Assembly: GCA_039028795.1 (NCBI GenBank)
Contig: JBCCHJ010000006.1
Coordinates: forward strand, 65,446-129,445
Length of the DNA stretch: 64,000 nucleotides
Direction of reading: 5' to 3'
Origin: Thermohalobaculum sp039028795
GTDB taxonomy: Bacteria > Pseudomonadota > Alphaproteobacteria > Rhodobacterales > Rhodobacteraceae
In this document: positions 15,809 through 24,007 of the stretch, piece by piece
Numbering within the stretch: position 1 is the stretch's first letter
How the letters are laid out: every line of letters starts with the position of its first letter
Made by a program: the position numbers and the translations under genes
The notes under the pieces: model-generated
What the model was told of the DNA's origin: nothing
The model's database searches: none
The model's input: the letters and a program-made list of their open reading frames with translations, nothing else

Positions 15809-17593
15809 TTAAGGCTCTGCCCACCATCGCGCCGGACCGCCCCACCAGCCCCACCAACCGTAGAGCAACGGTATGTCCGGGCCTTTGATTCCCTCGATCC
15901 AAGTGATCCGCTCACCCGGCAGAACGCCAAACGGGATCACGTAGATACCGGACATCAGCGCACGATCCAGCGCCCGGACAGCATCCTGAAAGGCTTCGCG
16001 TTCGGTCGCTGCCAGCAGGGCATCAATGGTTGCATTCACTGCCGGATCGTCGACCCCCATATAGTTGCGCGTGCCGGGTTGTTCACGCCCTGATCCGTCG
16101 AAGTAGAATCGCTGTTCATTGCCGGGGCTCAGGGACATTCCCCAGCGATAGACGATCATATCGAAATCATACTCGTCGCGGCGGGACTGGTATTGCGTAT
16201 CATCAACCGCCCGCACATCGGCCACAACACCCAGGCGAGACAGGCTTTCGCGCCAGAGGCTGGCCAGTTGGCGATTGCGTTCGCCTGCCACGAGGATCTC
16301 GAACCTGAACTCGGCGCCGTCAGCATTCCTGCGCACGCCATCCTGCACGGTCCAGCCGGCTTGGTCCAACAGACGCCCGGCCTTGCGCAGGTTTTTGCGA
16401 TCGCGGCCTGTGCCATCGGAAACCGGCGGTCGCCAACCTTCTTCGATGGTGCCCGGCGGTAATGATCCGGCGAAGGGTTCCAAAACAGCCTGTTCGCCTG
16501 GTCCGGCGGCGGCGTCAAAGCCCAGGCTCGATCCACCGAAGTAGCTTTGGATTCGGGAATAGGCACCGCGGAAGAGCCGGTCGTTGACCCATTCCCAATC
16601 AAAGGTCAGCGCCAGGGCTTCACGAACACGCCGGTCAGCAAAGATCGCCCGGCGGGTGTTGAAGACGAACCCCTCCATCCCTGAAGGGCGTCGGTGCAGA
16701 ACCTCTGTGCGCTGCATTTTGCCGGAACTGAAGATCTCAAGGTCATACCCATCTTCCCACCGCGCCGGATCACCGTCCAGAAAGATCGAGATCTGCCCGG
16801 TTTTCACCGCCTCCCACAGCGCTTCATCATTGCGGAAGTAGTCGAAGCGGATCTCGTCGAAATTGTGCAGACCTTTATTCACCGCCAGATCGGCGCCCCA
16901 ATAGTCCGGATTACGCCGGAAGGTGATCTGACGCCCGAACTCGTGGCCTTCGATAAGATAGGGCCCTGAGCCGATGACTTGTTCCTGTCCCGACCCGGCG
17001 AAATCCTTGCCATCAAACTGCGCCTTTTTCAGAATTGGGCGCAGACCCATGATCAAAGGAAGCTCTCGGTTCTTTACGCTGAAATCGATGCGAACCGTCC
17101 GCGGACCGGTTGCCTCGATTTTTGAAACCCCTGCCCAGGCCTTTCGATAGCGCGGGTGGCCTTCGGTTCCCAAAGTCTTGAAGGACCAGATCACGTCCTC
17201 GACCGTGACGGTTGAGCCGTCAGAGAATCGCGCATTTTCCCGCAAGGTGAATGCAACCCAAGACCTATCCGGAGGCGTTTCCACGCTTTCTGCAAGCAGC
17301 CCGTACAGCGTAAATGGCTCGTCATAGCTGCGGGCCATCAGCGATTCGACTGTGAGTGAACGGACCGGCCAAGGCGCTGATCCCTTCAGCACATATGGGT
17401 TCAGGCTGGTGAAGCCGCCGCTGTTGGCCAGGGTAAGCCGACCGCCCTTCGGAGCATCAGGGTTAACGTAAGGAAAATGAAGAAAACCTTTTTCAAGAGC
17501 AGGTTTGCCGTGCATTGCTAAACCATGACTTTCACTTGCAGAGGTTAATACCGGCATGCAAAGCGCAAAAACTATGGCAAAAATGTGCCACAT
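15809..17593 (-). CDS. Extracytoplasmic solute-binding protein family 5 (YejA-like peptide binder)
   Basis: About 594 residues from ATG 17593. A signal peptide (hydrophobic MWHIFAIVFALCMPVLTSAS) leads into ESHGLAMHGKPALEKGFLHF and PYVNPDAPKGGRLTLANSGG, which closely match the start of YejA-type microcin C/oligopeptide-binding proteins. FTLRENARFSDGSTVTVEDV is the family 5 signature. It would deliver peptides to an ABC importer, but no permease or ATPase gene is adjacent. The frame stays open to 17869, but an upstream TTG (about 38 bases before the ATG, with AAGGG before it) is the only reasonable alternative start; the full 686-residue reading would cross a terminator and lacks a signal peptide at its N-terminus. 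Confidence 0.83.
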   Translation of the reverse strand: MWHIFAIVFALCMPVLTSASESHGLAMHGKPALEKGFLHFPYVNPDAPKGGRLTLANSGGFTSLNPYVLKGSAPWPVRSLTVESLMARSYDEPFTLYGLLAESVETPPDRSWVAFTLRENARFSDGSTVTVEDVIWSFKTLGTEGHPRYRKAWAGVSKIEATGPRTVRIDFSVKNRELPLIMGLRPILKKAQFDGKDFAGSGQEQVIGSGPYLIEGHEFGRQITFRRNPDYWGADLAVNKGLHNFDEIRFDYFRNDEALWEAVKTGQISIFLDGDPARWEDGYDLEIFSSGKMQRTEVLHRRPSGMEGFVFNTRRAIFADRRVREALALTFDWEWVNDRLFRGAYSRIQSYFGGSSLGFDAAAGPGEQAVLEPFAGSLPPGTIEEGWRPPVSDGTGRDRKNLRKAGRLLDQAGWTVQDGVRRNADGAEFRFEILVAGERNRQLASLWRESLSRLGVVADVRAVDDTQYQSRRDEYDFDMIVYRWGMSLSPGNEQRFYFDGSGREQPGTRNYMGVDDPAVNATIDALLAATEREAFQDAVRALDRALMSGIYVIPFGVLPGERITWIEGIKGPDIPLLYGWWGWWGGPARWWAEP

Positions 17594-17636
17594 GCACTGC
17601 TTGAGCCAGGAACCTCCAATTGCTCGCAAAAGGCCC

Positions 17637-17748
17637 TTGTGGAAAACATAATCTTTGCGTAAGGTTATCTCACTGCTCGATAGGTTTCTTGCCTGTATGA
17701 AACCTGCCTCAACACCTAAAACGCCGCCTTCGGGCGGCGTCTTTTTTT
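17637..17748 (+). ncRNA. Candidate small RNA, antisense to the leader of the binding-protein gene
   Basis: On the + strand, TTGTGG (17637-17642), a 17-base spacer and TAAGGT (17660-17665) form a plausible promoter with an expected start near 17672. The transcript would contain a perfect 7-bp hairpin AGGTTTC (17682-17688) / GAAACCT (17699-17705), a single-stranded linker, and a strong terminator at 17721-17748. No + strand ORF ends here, so the terminator is otherwise unexplained. The predicted length is about 75-80 bases. It lies opposite the 5' leader of the solute-binding-protein gene. Confidence 0.5.
17721..17748 (+). terminator. Orphan rho-independent terminator
   Basis: An 8-bp G+C-rich stem ACGCCGCC / GGCGGCGT closed by a stable TTCG tetraloop, followed by CTTTTTTT. 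It points in the + direction although the nearest upstream + strand gene ends more than 2.4 kb away. On the minus strand the stem is followed by only TTTT. Confidence 0.88.
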
Positions 17749-17905
17749 GTGGCACGGTCGATTTGCCCTGAATTTTCAAGTCTTTCTGCCTCTTTCCTGC
17801 AGTGGTCACGTTTGGCGACGCAGGACGTGGATTTGTTGCGGTGCAGCATTCTGCTTGGTATGTTTTCAACTGAACCGTAGAACGAATGAAAAGGAAAGTC
17901 CGGCA

Positions 17906-18691
17906 ATGTCTCTACACGAAAAATGCGCAGTCGTGACTGGCTCGAATTCAGGTATCGGTCTTGGCATTGCGGAATCGCTGGTCCAACGCGGTGCACATGT
18001 CGTTTTGAACTCATTCACGGACGCACCAGAGGATCATGCTCTGGCCGAAAAGTTGACCGCATCAGGCCCTGGTAAGGCGCACTACGTTCAGGCAGATATG
18101 TCCAATGCGGATGCGTGCCGGGCATTGGTTGAGAAAGCTGCTGAACATTTCGGGCATGTCGATATCCTGGTGAACAATGCCGGGATTCAGCATGTTGCCC
18201 CGATCCCCGAATTCCCGGCGGGGAAATGGGACGCGATTATCGCCATCAATCTTTCCTCGGCCTTTCACACAACCGCAGCCGCCCTGCCCCATATGCGGGA
18301 CCGGGGCTGGGGACGGGTGGTGAATATCGCCTCGGCGCATGGTCTGACGGCATCGCCATTCAAATCGGCCTATGTCACCGCCAAGCACGGTGTTGTCGGT
18401 CTGACGAAGGTCACAGCGCTGGAGACAGCGGAAGAGCAGATCACATGCAATGCCGTTTGTCCGGGATATGTGCTGACCCCATTGGTCGAGGCTCAGATCC
18501 CCGACACGATGGCGCAGTACAATATGGACCGGGACACCGTCGTGCGTGAGGTCCTGCTGGAACGCCAGCCTTCGAAAGAGTTCGCCACAGTCGAGCAATT
18601 GGGCGGCACGGTCGCGTTCCTCTGTTCCGATGACGCTGCCCAGATCACCGGCACGACGATCAGCGTTGATGGCGGGTGGACAGCGCTTTAG
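17906..18691 (+). CDS. bdhA: D-3-hydroxybutyrate dehydrogenase (SDR family)
   Basis: A 261-residue short-chain dehydrogenase. TGSNSGIG is the NAD-binding motif near residue 12, followed by LVNNAG, and YVTAK gives the catalytic Tyr and Lys. NAVCPGYVLTPLVEAQIPD and QPSKEFATVEQLGGTVAFLC are characteristic of 3-hydroxybutyrate dehydrogenase, which oxidises 3-hydroxybutyrate to acetoacetate during use of polyhydroxybutyrate. ATG 17906 has AAAAGGAAAG upstream. A patatin-like gene follows after 54 bases and may be in the same operon. Confidence 0.9.
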   Translation: MSLHEKCAVVTGSNSGIGLGIAESLVQRGAHVVLNSFTDAPEDHALAEKLTASGPGKAHYVQADMSNADACRALVEKAAEHFGHVDILVNNAGIQHVAPIPEFPAGKWDAIIAINLSSAFHTTAAALPHMRDRGWGRVVNIASAHGLTASPFKSAYVTAKHGVVGLTKVTALETAEEQITCNAVCPGYVLTPLVEAQIPDTMAQYNMDRDTVVREVLLERQPSKEFATVEQLGGTVAFLCSDDAAQITGTTISVDGGWTAL

Positions 18692-18696
18692 CCAGC

Positions 18697-18712
18697 CGGG
18701 TCAAACGACCCG
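18697..18712. repeat. Short palindromic element, copy 1
   Basis: CGGGTC-AAAC-GACCCG hairpin right after bdhA. A near-identical copy with the same flanks lies at 58130-58147 after hpnH (CCGGGTC-AAGC-GACCCGG). No T-run follows, so it is a repeated extragenic palindrome rather than a classic terminator. Confidence 0.5.
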
Positions 18713-18745
18713 ATCCACACGGGATGCACCAGGAGCCTGCAGATC

Positions 18746-19786
18746 ATGAGCCGGCGTGGAACCAAATCGATCAACCTGGCCCTGCAGGGCGGCGGCGCGC
18801 ACGGGGCCTTCACCTGGGGTGTCCTGGATCGGTTGCTGGAAGAAGACCGGCTAGAGATCGAGGGCATCTCCGGCACCTCGGCCGGGGCGATGAATGCCGC
18901 GATGCTGAAGACCGGTTACCTGGCCGGTGGGCGGGATGGTGCGAAGACGCAGTTGGAAAAATTCTGGCGCAAGATCCAATCGACTGCGGCGCGCAACATC
19001 AATCCGGTTGCCGATTGGGTGTCCCTGTTCTCCAGCGATGCCGGGAAGATTGCTGAAACCATCTTCGCCAGCCCCGTCTATCAAGCGCAAGAGGCCCTGG
19101 GCCGTGTCCTATCGCCCTATGATTGGAACCCGCTGAACATCAACCCGCTGCGCGATGTGCTGGAGGAGCTGATCGATTTCAAGGCCTGTAGCCGGGAATG
19201 TGAGCCGCATCTCTTCATCAGCGCTACAAACGTCAAGTCAGGCAAGATAAAGGTCTTTCGCGGCGAGGATCTGTCGATCGATGTGATCCTGGCATCGGCC
19301 TGTCTGCCAAACCTCTACCAAGCCGTCGAGATCAACGAAGAGTTCTATTGGGATGGCGGCTATATGGGGAACCCTGCCCTATATCCGCTGTTTTATCACA
19401 CCAAGGGCTCGGACGTTGTGATCGTCCATGTAAACCCGATAGAGCGGGATGACGTGCCAAGGACTGCTTCGGCAATTCAGAATAGGATCAACGAGATTTC
19501 GTTTAATTCCTCGCTACTGCGGGAATTGCGCGTCGTCGGCTTCGTGAAGAAGCTGATCGAAGAGGGCCGGGTCAAGCCAGGTGAAATGAAAAACGTGCTG
19601 ATCCATTCCGTCCGGGATGACGCGACGATGGCGGAACTGAACGTCGCCACGAAGCTGGCACCTGAACCCGATCTGTTCGATCATCTGCGGGCCCGCGGCT
19701 CTGCGGCTGCGGACGATTTCCTGACTGCTCATTGGGATAAAATCGGGCGCGAAAGCTCAGTCGTGCTGCCTGATCTATTGGAGTAA
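18746..19786 (+). CDS. Patatin-like phospholipase
   Basis: A 346-residue protein. It has the oxyanion-hole motif LALQGGGAHGAFTWGVLD (residues 11-28), the nucleophile elbow GTSAG (Ser45) and the dyad Asp in DGGYMGNPALYPL (about residue 203). These define bacterial patatins, Ser-Asp acyl hydrolases acting on phospholipids or other lipids. No signal peptide is present, so it acts in the cytoplasm or on the inner membrane. Its position after bdhA suggests, but does not prove, a link to polyhydroxyalkanoate or lipid turnover. Confidence 0.85.
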   Translation: MSRRGTKSINLALQGGGAHGAFTWGVLDRLLEEDRLEIEGISGTSAGAMNAAMLKTGYLAGGRDGAKTQLEKFWRKIQSTAARNINPVADWVSLFSSDAGKIAETIFASPVYQAQEALGRVLSPYDWNPLNINPLRDVLEELIDFKACSRECEPHLFISATNVKSGKIKVFRGEDLSIDVILASACLPNLYQAVEINEEFYWDGGYMGNPALYPLFYHTKGSDVVIVHVNPIERDDVPRTASAIQNRINEISFNSSLLRELRVVGFVKKLIEEGRVKPGEMKNVLIHSVRDDATMAELNVATKLAPEPDLFDHLRARGSAAADDFLTAHWDKIGRESSVVLPDLLE

Positions 19787-19904
19787 AAACACCAGCACAC
19801 TGCCAGATCGGCCCGTAAAGCGCATTTCCGCTGGCACCTCTCGGACCTAAACGTCATAAATCTGTCACTGGTGCCGGGTACTGGCAGCAGAAAGAGGGGC
19901 GTTC

Positions 19905-20381
19905 ATGTACAACATCCTTGTTCTCTGCACAGGGAACTCTGCGCGATCGATTCTGGCAGAGGCGATCTTGAACCGCGACGGCGCAGGACGTGTTCAGGCA
20001 TGGTCTGCTGGGTCAAATCCAACAGGGCAGATCAATCCCGGCGCAATAAGGTTATTGGAGCGCCGCGGCTTGCAGGCATCCGGTTATCGATCGAAAAGCT
20101 GGGATGAATTCGCCGCTGACGGCGCCCCTGAAATGCATCTGATCGTAACGGTCTGCGCGTCGGCAGCTGGAGAGATATGTCCGGTTTGGCCTGGCGCACC
20201 GATGACAGCACACTGGGGTATTGAAGATCCTGCCTCAGCGCCGCAAGACCAGATCGACGTGGCATTTCAGATCGCCTATCACCGGCTCAGCGCCCGGATC
20301 AATGCCTTCCTGGCGCTTCCGTTTGAACGTCTCAGCACACAGGATCTGAAGCCGCAGCTGACTGCGATCGGCGATCTCTGA
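19905..20381 (+). CDS. arsC: Arsenate reductase (low-molecular-weight phosphatase type)
   Basis: A 158-residue protein. The P-loop CTGNSARS starts at Cys8, and TVCASAAGEICPVWPG carries two further cysteines about seven residues apart near residues 83-90, as in thioredoxin-type ArsC enzymes that relay a disulfide between three Cys residues. It reduces arsenate to arsenite. The aquaporin gene follows after 16 bases, which supports an arsenic detoxification pair. No arsR is adjacent in the window. Confidence 0.9.
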   Translation: MYNILVLCTGNSARSILAEAILNRDGAGRVQAWSAGSNPTGQINPGAIRLLERRGLQASGYRSKSWDEFAADGAPEMHLIVTVCASAAGEICPVWPGAPMTAHWGIEDPASAPQDQIDVAFQIAYHRLSARINAFLALPFERLSTQDLKPQLTAIGDL

Positions 20382-20397
20382 ATCCACGGGGACCACA

Positions 20398-21051
20398 ATG
20401 TTGCGCAAACTTCTCGCCGAAGCCCTTGGCACGATGATGTTGATGGCCACCATCGTTGGATCTGGGATCATGGGCGAGAACCTGGCCAATGGACAACCAG
20501 GTGCGGCGCTGCTCCCCCATTCGGTGGCCATTGGCGGGATGTTGTTCGTGCTGATCACGCTGTTTGCTCCGATCTCAGGCGCCCATTTCAATCCGGCCGT
20601 GACCCTGGTCTTCACATTGCGCGGGGATCTGCAGGTTCGCGAAGCGTTACCCTACATGATCACGCAGATAATCGCCGGCATTGTTGGCGTCTGGCTGGCG
20701 CATCTGATGTTCGATCTGGCGATCCTGCAAAGCTCGGCAAAAGTACGCACAGGCATCGGCCAATGGTCTGCCGAACTTGTCGCGACCGCCGGATTGATCC
20801 TGGTAATCCTGGGCGGGCTGCGCACCAATGCCGCGCTTATCCCGGTGATGGTGGGCATTTACATCATGGCGGCGCTCTGGTTCACCGCCTCGACCAGCTT
20901 TGCCAACCCAGCGGTGACCGTTGCCCGGATGCTGACCGATACGTTCTCTGGCATCCTGCCTGGCCATGCACCGATGTTCGTCCTGGCGCAAGTCTTGGGC
21001 GCAATTTTAGGATGGCAAGTCGCCAATGTTGTTTGGCCAAAGGAAGATTGA
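20398..21051 (+). CDS. aqpS: Aquaporin-family channel (AqpS-like, arsenite exit)
   Basis: A 217-residue MIP-family channel with six transmembrane helices. It has the two half-helix NPA motifs, FNPAVT (in ISGAHFNPAVTLVFTLRGD) and FANPAVTVARMLTDTFSG. In alphaproteobacteria such as Sinorhizobium, AqpS next to ArsC lets arsenite leave the cell. The gene order here (arsC then aqpS, 16-base gap) matches that role. The position of Ala before the second NPA and Arg in VAR (the usual selectivity-filter Arg) is visible. Symbol assigned by context. Confidence 0.83.
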   Translation: MLRKLLAEALGTMMLMATIVGSGIMGENLANGQPGAALLPHSVAIGGMLFVLITLFAPISGAHFNPAVTLVFTLRGDLQVREALPYMITQIIAGIVGVWLAHLMFDLAILQSSAKVRTGIGQWSAELVATAGLILVILGGLRTNAALIPVMVGIYIMAALWFTASTSFANPAVTVARMLTDTFSGILPGHAPMFVLAQVLGAILGWQVANVVWPKED

Positions 21052-21080
21052 CGGCTAGCGCCCGCCCTTGGCGCAGAACT

Positions 21081-21668
21081 TTAGTCCTGTCGTACGACTT
21101 GGCGCACTGCGTCAGCATTTGCCGGAATGGACAAAAACTCTGCAATTCGCGCGCCGACGCCTTCGACATCTCTACGCAGATCATCAAAGCTGACGTCCAG
21201 CACGGTTTGATTGGCCAGCGCGCGGTCCAGCTCCACCTCGATCTTCTCGGCCCCCGCGCGACCATATTCCGACGGCCAGTCTCGACGGATGCGCGTGGCC
21301 TCGATCGCCTCGTGATCGCGGCGCAGGCGGATGAATTTGGCGTCCCAGGCCGCCAGGATCTCTGGCACGAAAAATGCCAGGGCCGGCATTTTGGCGACCG
21401 AAAGCCCCGGTCCCGCCCAAAGGCTGAGCCGGGCGATGAACCAGGGCGGCAATTCCTGCCGGCAGAGATTTTCATGGTCAAATGCCGGGACGACGATGCG
21501 GCGCAGCTCCAGCGACTCGCCGCTGACCGGCGTTTTCGGGTCGGCGACCTCGGCAAATGGTGGATGGGCGTTCGCCCCCAAAGCAGCGACCGCAGCAACC
21601 AGCGCTGACGTACCGCTGCCGAATGGTCCCAACACAACTGCGACAGTAGGTTTTCGCTGACTGGTCAT
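21081..21668 (-). CDS. P-loop protein, possible short sulfotransferase
   Basis: A 195-residue protein with an N-terminal P-loop VAVVLGPFGSGTSALVAAVA (GPFGSGTSAL), which resembles the PAPS-binding loop of sulfotransferases (G-x-x-R-S-G-T-S) but with Phe-Gly in place of Arg-Ser. The central segment FIRLRRDHEAIEATRI resembles the R-D-P strand of the family. It is shorter than usual (195 versus about 270 residues), so it may be a minimal or divergent member. ATG 21668 is chosen because AGGAGG overlaps the earlier GTG codon. Its stop lies close to the convergent aquaporin gene, and it is divergent from the FrnE-like gene. Confidence 0.5.
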   Translation of the reverse strand: MTSQRKPTVAVVLGPFGSGTSALVAAVAALGANAHPPFAEVADPKTPVSGESLELRRIVVPAFDHENLCRQELPPWFIARLSLWAGPGLSVAKMPALAFFVPEILAAWDAKFIRLRRDHEAIEATRIRRDWPSEYGRAGAEKIEVELDRALANQTVLDVSFDDLRRDVEGVGARIAEFLSIPANADAVRQVVRQD

Positions 21669-21696
21669 TCGGGCACGCACCTCCTATATTCTGCCC

Positions 21697-22356
21697 ATGA
21701 TAAAGCTCGACATCATCTCTGATCCGATCTGCCCTTGGTGCTATATCGGCAAGGCCAATCTGGATGCCGCCATCGAAAAGGTTGGAACCAACCCGTTTCA
21801 GATCGAATGGCGGATTTTTCAGTTGAACCCGGACATGCCCAGCGAAGGCATGGACCGCAAGACATATCTGGAATCTAAATTCGGCGGGCCGGAACGGGCC
21901 AAAGAGATCTATGGCCGGATCGAGGGCGCAGCCCAGGATGCAGGCATTCAGGTCAAATTTGACAAGATCATGCGCACACCGAACACGATGGACGCGCATC
22001 GCCTTATCCGCTGGTCCAGAACGACCGGCATGCAGACCGCCTTAGTCGAACAGCTTTTCCGCCGCTATTTCGAGGAAGGCCAGGACATCTCGGACCACGA
22101 AACGCTGACAGAAGCCGCAGTTTCAGTTGGAATGGAGCGTGAAGTCGTCTCTGAACTGCTGACCGGCGATGCGGATCGCGACCTTTTGCGCGATGAGGAT
22201 ACCGCCGCGCGCGAGATGGGCGTCAATGGCGTCCCCTGCTTTATCGTCGCCGGGAAGTACGTGGTTCAGGGCGCGCAGCCGCCTGAGACTTGGGAAAACA
22301 TCATTCGTGAACTTTTGGCCGCCCAAGATAAGGCTGCCACGGAGCCTGCGACATGA
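21697..22356 (+). CDS. DsbA-family (FrnE-like) thioredoxin-fold oxidoreductase
   Basis: A 219-residue cytoplasmic protein without a signal peptide. The N-terminal strand LDIISDPICPWCYIGKANLD holds a CPWC active site (Cys12-Cys15). NTMDAHRLIRW and GVNGVPCFIVAGKYVVQGAQ (with the cis-Pro loop VPCF) are typical of the FrnE / 2-hydroxychromene-2-carboxylate isomerase branch of the DsbA family. FrnE homologues are linked with oxidative-stress tolerance; the substrate here is unknown. It overlaps the next gene by 4 bases (ATGA). Confidence 0.83.
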   Translation: MIKLDIISDPICPWCYIGKANLDAAIEKVGTNPFQIEWRIFQLNPDMPSEGMDRKTYLESKFGGPERAKEIYGRIEGAAQDAGIQVKFDKIMRTPNTMDAHRLIRWSRTTGMQTALVEQLFRRYFEEGQDISDHETLTEAAVSVGMEREVVSELLTGDADRDLLRDEDTAAREMGVNGVPCFIVAGKYVVQGAQPPETWENIIRELLAAQDKAATEPAT

Positions 22357-22844
22357 ACATGCTGGTTGAAGAACTGCAGAACCTTGCCGCCGATTGGCGG
22401 TCCTGGCTTGTGGTCGGCGTGATGGCCGTGCTGGCATTGTTTTCGGCGGTCCAATCGGTCCGCTGTCCATGGCTGACCGGGAAGATCAACCCGACCGACG
22501 AAGAAATCGCCGACGCAAAGATCATCCAACGGTTCATCAGCCCAAGGTTCGCCGTCGTGATGCTGGCCGGTTTCGGCCTGACCCTGGCCGGGCTTATGAT
22601 GATCACCCATGGCGTCAAACCGACCCTGGCCCTGGCGGCGATGGTTGTTGGCCTGGTGATCATCCAGACAGAGCCCGCGCGGCTGAGGATCCGCGAGGCG
22701 CGCAGGATCGTTCTGGCGGCGACGGATAGGTCGGAAGACACAAAAGCCGGCGCCCGGGGCCGCCTACGGAGCAGCTATCGCGAGCTGGCGACCGTGAACA
22801 TCGGGATCCTGATCTGCCTGATCGGGGGAATGCTGGCGTTCTAG
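22353..22844 (+). CDS. Small membrane protein, unknown
   Basis: A 163-residue protein with three hydrophobic segments (about residues 18-35, 70-88, 92-108) and one at the C-terminus (IGILICLIGGMLAF). Between the last two there is a basic and acidic cytoplasmic stretch. I do not recognise a family. It is coupled to the FrnE-like gene by a 4-base overlap, so it may act with it. It converges with the hydroquinone-reductase gene, 25 bases away. Confidence 0.6.
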   Translation: MNMLVEELQNLAADWRSWLVVGVMAVLALFSAVQSVRCPWLTGKINPTDEEIADAKIIQRFISPRFAVVMLAGFGLTLAGLMMITHGVKPTLALAAMVVGLVIIQTEPARLRIREARRIVLAATDRSEDTKAGARGRLRSSYRELATVNIGILICLIGGMLAF

Positions 22845-22869
22845 ATCGCCGAGGCGCGATCTTGTGGCA

Positions 22870-23853
22870 TCACGCCATCTGATCGCGACCATGAGGCTCC
22901 AGAAAATCCACCACCGGCCCTGCCGGCACGATCCGGTGCGGGTTCACCGTGTCATGGCTGGCGTGATAGTGGTACCGGATATGGTCCATATTCACAGTTG
23001 GGGCGACGCCGGGCCATTGGTAAAGCTCGCGCGTGTAGGCCCAAAGACTAGGATAATCGGCCAAACGCCGGATGTTGCACTTGAAGTGGCCGACATAGAC
23101 CGGGTCGAACCGGGTCAGGGTTGTGAAGAGACGCCAATCCGCCTCGGTCACCCGGTCACCGGTCAGATATCGGGTTTCTGAGAGCACTGCCTCCAACCGG
23201 TCCAGCTCTTCAAACACGGCCGTGACGGCGCTGTCATAGGCTTGTTGCGTTGTCGCGAACCCTGATTTGTAAACGCCATTATTGACGTTGTGATAGATTG
23301 GATCGTTGATCCGGTCGATCGCATCTTGCAACGCGGATGGATAAAAATCCTCAGTGTTCCCAGTGACTTCGTCAAAGGCTGAGTTGAACATTCGGATAAT
23401 CTCAGAACTCTCGTTCGAGACGATCGTCTGCTGCTCTTTATCCCAGAGCACCGGCACCGTGACCCGGGTCGTCGCACCAGGGTCGGCTGCCGTGTAAATC
23501 TGATGGAGAAACTCCTTGCCCATAAGCGTATCGCCGGTGGCACCGTCGTAATCATCAGCCAGGGTCCAGCCTTTATCCAACATAAGCGGATGCACGACAG
23601 AGACATCAATATGCGGCTCCAGACCTTTCAGCGTCCGAAAGATCAGCGTGCGGTGCGCCCACGGGCAGGCATAAGAGACATATAGATGATAGCGTCCGCT
23701 TTCGGCTTTGAAGCCTGAAGTGCCGGAAGACCCGGCCGATCCGTCTGCGGTGACCCAGTTCCGGAACTGGCTGTCCTGGCGCTTGAATGCCCCGCCGGTG
23801 GACTTGGTATCGTACCATTGATCCACCCATTTTCCGTCGACCAATAAGCCCAT
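22870..23853 (-). CDS. Glutathionyl-hydroquinone reductase (Xi-class GST, YqjG/EcmB-like)
   Basis: A 327-residue protein with the Xi-class GST signature YACPWAHRT (catalytic Cys63), followed by SNESSEIIRMFN (glutathione-binding Ser) and YLTGDRVTEADWRLFTTLTR in the C-terminal helical domain. RYHYHASHDTVNPHRIVPAG at the C-terminus is also characteristic. It removes glutathione from glutathionyl-hydroquinones. Length matches the family (about 320). Divergent from the proline-racemase-family gene. Confidence 0.9.
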   Translation of the reverse strand: MGLLVDGKWVDQWYDTKSTGGAFKRQDSQFRNWVTADGSAGSSGTSGFKAESGRYHLYVSYACPWAHRTLIFRTLKGLEPHIDVSVVHPLMLDKGWTLADDYDGATGDTLMGKEFLHQIYTAADPGATTRVTVPVLWDKEQQTIVSNESSEIIRMFNSAFDEVTGNTEDFYPSALQDAIDRINDPIYHNVNNGVYKSGFATTQQAYDSAVTAVFEELDRLEAVLSETRYLTGDRVTEADWRLFTTLTRFDPVYVGHFKCNIRRLADYPSLWAYTRELYQWPGVAPTVNMDHIRYHYHASHDTVNPHRIVPAGPVVDFLEPHGRDQMA

Positions 23854-24007
23854 GGCGCTGTCCTCCTAGCGGTATGGCAAGCGTGCGGCTTGCTTATGGC
23901 CAAGACTTAGCGCCTTACACGTCGACAAAAACCCGTTTGATCGATCAAACATTGTTGCGCTGGGCAGAACAATTGCTAGCCTGTTCTGGACCATTCAGCG
24001 GGGCTTC

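Noticed and set aside
17594..17869. N-terminal extension of the solute-binding protein to 686 residues
   Set aside because: The extension crosses the orphan terminator hairpin and would bury the signal peptide; a start near 17593 fits a YejA-like protein.
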